Shown here: piece by piece, positions 7,034 to 9,527 of the stretch
How the letters are laid out: each line of letters starts with the position of its first letter
Numbering within the stretch: position 1 is the first letter of the stretch
Source of the DNA: an uncultured bacterium
GTDB taxonomy: Bacteria; Cyanobacteriota; Vampirovibrionia; Gastranaerophilales; Gastranaerophilaceae
Assembly: GCA_900554095.1 (NCBI GenBank)
Contig: USGC01000057.1
Span: 1-9,527 of the forward strand
DNA length: 9,527 bases
Direction of reading: 5' to 3'
The notes under the pieces: model-generated
The model's database searches: none
Seen by the model: the letters and a program-made list of their open reading frames with translations, nothing else
What the model was told of the DNA's origin: nothing
Program-made: the position numbers and the translations under genes

Positions 7034-7055
7034 GGGACAGAAATTTTTCTGTCCC
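7034..7055. repeat. Perfect 22-bp palindrome (operator or terminator candidate)
   Basis: GGGACAGAAA (7034-7043) is the exact reverse complement of TTTCTGTCCC (7046-7055), with two bases between. On the minus strand it is followed by TTTATTTT, so it could act as a Rho-independent terminator for a transcript arriving from the right; no minus-strand gene is recognised there. It also covers the -35 zone of the promoter at 7016-7024 and lies upstream of that promoter's start point, so binding by a dimeric regulator is an alternative. Confidence 0.6.
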
Positions 7056-7372
7056 GCAGATAGTTATATATTAACATCAAGTAAATGTATATTTATATAG
7101 AATAGCGTATGCACTAAAATGGAAGTGTGCATAGAGAGATTTACTTAATAAAGACTTTATATACAGGCATGCAGTTAATATTTAAAGGCATACCATGGTT
7201 TTTTAAAAAGTTTTGTAACATAATTATAACCTTGTTATGTCTTTTTCGAATATGATTTAACCCTCAAAACTTCTGCACTCCAAAAAGATAAACTTCCTAC
7301 AGAAGTAAAATGATAATAACAAAGAAAAAAAAATTTTGCAAGTATATATAAGTCCCAAATAAATCTGAGCAA
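7056..7372. other. AT-rich intergenic stretch, no gene seen
   Basis: This is about 320 bp of AT-rich DNA between divergent units. Only ORFs under 12 codons are present. Inverted repeats are TATGCAC (7108-7114)/GTGCATA (7127-7133), ACATAA (7218-7223)/TTATGT (7235-7240) and ACTTCTG (7269-7275)/CAGAAGT (7300-7306); the last has a 24-nt loop. None has the form of a known RNA. It may hold distal regulatory sites for either flanking unit or be the remnant of a lost gene. Confidence 0.4.
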
Positions 7373-7401
7373 TTGACAAACGTAATAAAACGAGTTATAC
7401 T
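7373..7401 (+). promoter_or_regulatory. Near-consensus sigma-70 promoter for the c-di-GMP gene
   Basis: A perfect TTGACA (7373-7378), a 17-bp spacer and TATACT (7396-7401, 5 of 6) form the best promoter in the window. The predicted start is about 7408, giving a leader of about 212 nt before the ATG at 7620. Such a strong core promoter suggests that control, if any, acts after initiation or through a repressor. Confidence 0.8.
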
Positions 7402-7407
7402 ATAAAT

Positions 7408-7619
7408 GTAGTAGGTTTTTAATTAAGGATAAGGATTTATATTGAACTTATAATTTCAATTGATTTGTCAATTAGAACGGGTTACGTTGCCGTCTAAATG
7501 ACGTATTGTGTTTAAAATTTAACATAGTACAATATTTTAAGTAATGTTAATTTCTCGTTATTTTATAACAATAAATTATCATTATGGGTTTTAGAAAATT
7601 AAAGCAGTGCGTAGTGTAA
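7408..7619 (+). promoter_or_regulatory. Long 5' leader with several possible hairpins
   Basis: The untranslated region between the predicted start and the GAF-GGDEF-HD-GYP gene is long. Local pairings include AATTGA/TCAATT (7458-7463/7468-7473), ACGG/CCGT (7477-7480/7490-7493), CGTC/GACG (7491-7494/7500-7503), TACGT/ACGTA (7483-7487/7501-7505), TTAAAAT/ATTTTAA (7512-7518/7534-7540), TTAACAT/ATGTTAA (7519-7525/7544-7550) and GTTAT/ATAAC (7557-7561/7565-7569). Several exclude one another. It does not match the c-di-GMP-I or -II riboswitch patterns I know. In AT-rich DNA some of these pairings will be chance. Confidence 0.35.
7584..7619 (+). CDS. Possible 11-codon leader ORF abutting the c-di-GMP gene
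   Basis: ATG at 7584 opens MGFRKLKQCVV and ends with TAA at 7617-7619, directly followed by the ATG of the next gene (TAAATG) in the same frame. No clear Shine-Dalgarno sequence precedes either start. If translated, it could couple termination to re-initiation at the main gene. It is too short to test by sequence alone and may be chance. Confidence 0.2.
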   Translation: MGFRKLKQCVV

Positions 7620-9527
7620 ATGGAAAACAGTAAGAAGGTAAAAACTAAAGAAAATGCTGTCGAAAAAGTCGACAAAGCTTTAAATTCTAACCCTTTGAAA
7701 AAGAGGGCGACAAACCCTATTGCCGGAAAATCACCCATTAAAAACACCCCAGCCCCAAAAGCCCAAGAGCCGCTTAAAACCGACAGTGATATTATCGCTC
7801 GTATCAATAATTTTAACACACAAAAAACAAATAACAGACTTTACAGCGGTTATTTGAGCAATACGATTTCTCCAAAAGCAGTCAATTTTGTAGAATTAAT
7901 TGAGACTCTCAACGGCGCTTTGTGCGGTACAAATAACGTTAATGATTTGTTTTCTTCAATTCATGTAGTCTTTTGCGAAAAACTTAATTCACTCTACACT
8001 GCTTTCGGACTATTGCACGAAAAATCCAACTGCTTAAATCTTAAACTTTTTAACTCACACGGAAGTACATATTCATCAAAAATTTTCCTCTCAGATGACG
8101 CAAACCCTGCTGTTGAAAGCTTCAAAACTTCATCTGTAATTTCTAAAAATGATAACAAATTTTTAAACATTCCATATCTGCAAAACTCATCATCTTTGAT
8201 TTTGCCGCTGATTGCCGTTGACAAGTCAATAGGCGTCTTAATTCTCGGGCTGAATAATGATGATGTAAATACAGGTTTCTTTTCATTTATTGCGAATTAC
8301 TGCGCGATGTTTGTAAACAACATCAACTTGATGGAAAAGGCAAACAAGTATGATAATACCGACAATTTAACCAATCTCTATAATCACCGCGGAATTCAAG
8401 AGATTTTGACCGCGGAACTTCAGCGGGCAAAAGATAACAAAACAAAACTTTCCATAATAATGATGGACGTTAATAACATCACGAAAATTAACCGCGAACT
8501 CGGCCATGCAAAAGGCGATGAAATTATAAAACTTCTTGCTGATAAAATACGCCAAAACATTAGAAACAACGATAAAGCAGGCAGATACGGCGGCGATGAA
8601 ATAGCAATTGTTTTGCCTAACACAAACACTGCTGACGCAAAATACCTTGCAGAATATATAACGTATACACTTTCGTGCTGTTTTGTCGATGATGTTGGGC
8701 CGGTGAAGGTTTCGGTTGGAATTTCAACATACCCTGACTGTACCGAAGATAAAGAGAAACTGCTTGTCTTGGCTGAACAAGCAATGTATATTTCGCAGGC
8801 CAAGGGTTACAAAGAAGGGATGTCGGCCATCATCTCAACATCAGATTTCAACTTCTGGGATGATGAAGCGCTTAATTCGTTTGCGGAAGTCCTTGCCAAA
8901 CGCCACGCGCAAATGGGTATAAACTTTGAAGAAGAACTTGTCCATAAATTCAATAACGAACAAATCGTTTCACAAAATCACCTTATGGAAATGGTAACAT
9001 CTCTTGCAGGCGCGATTGACGCGAAAGATCCGTATACAAAAGGCCACTCAACATCTGTTTCAAGATATTCCGAGGCTCTTGCCCGCGCGATTAACCTTCC
9101 AGAAGACGAAGTTCAGCGCATAAAACTCGGTGCGCTTCTGCACGATGTCGGCAAAATCGGCATACCTGAAAATGTTTTGAAAAAGCCTTCTCATCTTTCA
9201 GATGACGAATGGGAAATTATGAAGCAGCACCCTGTAATTGGAGCAGAAAAAGTGCTTGCGCCAAACGAAGCCTTGAGAGACTTAATTCCTATGGTCAAAT
9301 ACCACCACGAACACTATGATGGAACCGGTTATCCGGAAAAATTGAAGGGTGAAGAAATTCCGCTTTCAGCGCGAATAGTTTCAGTAGCAGACGCCTACCA
9401 CGCCTTAATCTCAGACCGCCCATACCGCAAGGGTTTGGGAGTAGAAAAAGCATGTGAAATTCTGAAAATGGGCGCCGGAACCCAATGGGACAGCGACTTA
9501 GTAAGACAATTCATAACAATTGCCCCC
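7620..9527 (+). CDS. GAF-GGDEF-HD-GYP c-di-GMP synthesis/degradation protein (3' end outside window)
   Basis: 636 residues are visible and the frame is open to the window edge. Residues 1-70 form a Lys/Pro/Asn-rich, probably disordered N-terminus with no signal peptide or membrane helix. Residues 88-240 look like a GAF sensor domain. Residues 250-405 are a GGDEF diguanylate cyclase domain: entry motif NLTNLYNHRG (249-258), metal ligand D283 (MMDVNN, a variant of DxD), N291, GHAKGD (295-300), active loop GGDEI (324-328) and an RxxD inhibitory site (R315-D318) at standard spacing. Residues 452-636 are an HD-GYP phosphodiesterase: DPYTKGHS (470-477), HDVGKIGIP (508-516), H537, HHEHYDGTGYP (562-572) and VADAYHALISDRPYR (589-603), with the metal ligands present. 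Both modules look active, so the protein probably both makes and breaks c-di-GMP, gated by GAF. The start is the ATG at 7620, directly after an in-frame TAA; no earlier start is possible. The C-terminus is missing. Confidence 0.93.
   Translation, partial: MENSKKVKTKENAVEKVDKALNSNPLKKRATNPIAGKSPIKNTPAPKAQEPLKTDSDIIARINNFNTQKTNNRLYSGYLSNTISPKAVNFVELIETLNGALCGTNNVNDLFSSIHVVFCEKLNSLYTAFGLLHEKSNCLNLKLFNSHGSTYSSKIFLSDDANPAVESFKTSSVISKNDNKFLNIPYLQNSSSLILPLIAVDKSIGVLILGLNNDDVNTGFFSFIANYCAMFVNNINLMEKANKYDNTDNLTNLYNHRGIQEILTAELQRAKDNKTKLSIIMMDVNNITKINRELGHAKGDEIIKLLADKIRQNIRNNDKAGRYGGDEIAIVLPNTNTADAKYLAEYITYTLSCCFVDDVGPVKVSVGISTYPDCTEDKEKLLVLAEQAMYISQAKGYKEGMSAIISTSDFNFWDDEALNSFAEVLAKRHAQMGINFEEELVHKFNNEQIVSQNHLMEMVTSLAGAIDAKDPYTKGHSTSVSRYSEALARAINLPEDEVQRIKLGALLHDVGKIGIPENVLKKPSHLSDDEWEIMKQHPVIGAEKVLAPNEALRDLIPMVKYHHEHYDGTGYPEKLKGEEIPLSARIVSVADAYHALISDRPYRKGLGVEKACEILKMGAGTQWDSDLVRQFITIAP

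Noticed and set aside
7213..7240. dif-like sequence (minus strand TTATGTTACAA, similar to a XerD arm) in the intergenic region of a window that has xerD
   Set aside because: Only one arm matches. The partner arm does not, and the inverted ACATAA/TTATGT pair is 11 bp apart instead of the 6 bp needed for Xer strand exchange.
7408..7619. c-di-GMP riboswitch upstream of the c-di-GMP gene
   Set aside because: I could not find the conserved GEMM-I or GEMM-II core elements; only generic hairpins are present.
7547..7819. Minus-strand ORF of 90 codons with a hydrophobic start, overlapping the leader and first part of the c-di-GMP gene
   Set aside because: It lies antisense to a well-supported gene and its apparent hydrophobic stretch is the complement of Lys/Ala/Pro codons there; no ribosome binding site or family motif.
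1..9527. CRISPR arrays, tRNA/rRNA genes, insertion sequences, prophage or toxin-antitoxin genes
   Set aside because: No spaced direct repeats, cloverleaf pattern, transposase motif or flanking target duplications were seen; the only recombinase has the housekeeping Xer pattern.

Overview
The window is ordinary chromosomal DNA from a low-GC bacterium, probably one with an outer membrane, because it carries an ArnT-type lipid/glycan glycosyltransferase. The dnaG-rpoD pair, a short sigma factor with a cyanobacterial/RpoD-like core, a two-component hybrid kinase and a large c-di-GMP protein would fit a non-photosynthetic cyanobacterial relative (Vampirovibrionia/Gastranaerophilales). That placement is inference from sequence feel and gene content, not a demonstrated assignment.

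Layout. Bases 1-2021 (+) hold the C-terminal half of DNA primase and, overlapping it by one base, the primary sigma factor, ended by a clear intrinsic terminator. Bases 2107-3705 (+) hold a complete XerC/XerD tyrosine recombinase and, 18 bp later, a BioD-like protein whose nucleotide-binding and catalytic positions look degraded. Bases 3706-3863 separate convergent units. On the minus strand, a membrane glycosyltransferase (6994-5303) is followed after 35 bp by a pseudo-receiver/receiver/histidine kinase hybrid (5267-3864); the two look like one transcription unit read from an extended -10 promoter next to a perfect 22-bp palindrome. A gene-free, AT-rich stretch (about 7056-7619) then leads, through a near-consensus sigma-70 promoter and a ~210-nt leader, into a plus-strand GAF-GGDEF-HD-GYP protein that runs off the end of the window.

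How it fits together. The left part is replication/transcription housekeeping (primase, sigma factor, chromosome-dimer resolution). The right part is signalling and envelope modification: a soluble two-component hybrid co-transcribed with a glycosyltransferase, and, divergently, a protein with both c-di-GMP synthesis and degradation modules. I found no CRISPR array, tRNA, rRNA, transposase or clear mobile element. The points most worth a second look are the degenerate BioD-like protein, the pseudo-receiver hybrid kinase with its glycosyltransferase partner, the palindrome-promoter overlap, and the long leader with competing hairpins before the c-di-GMP gene.
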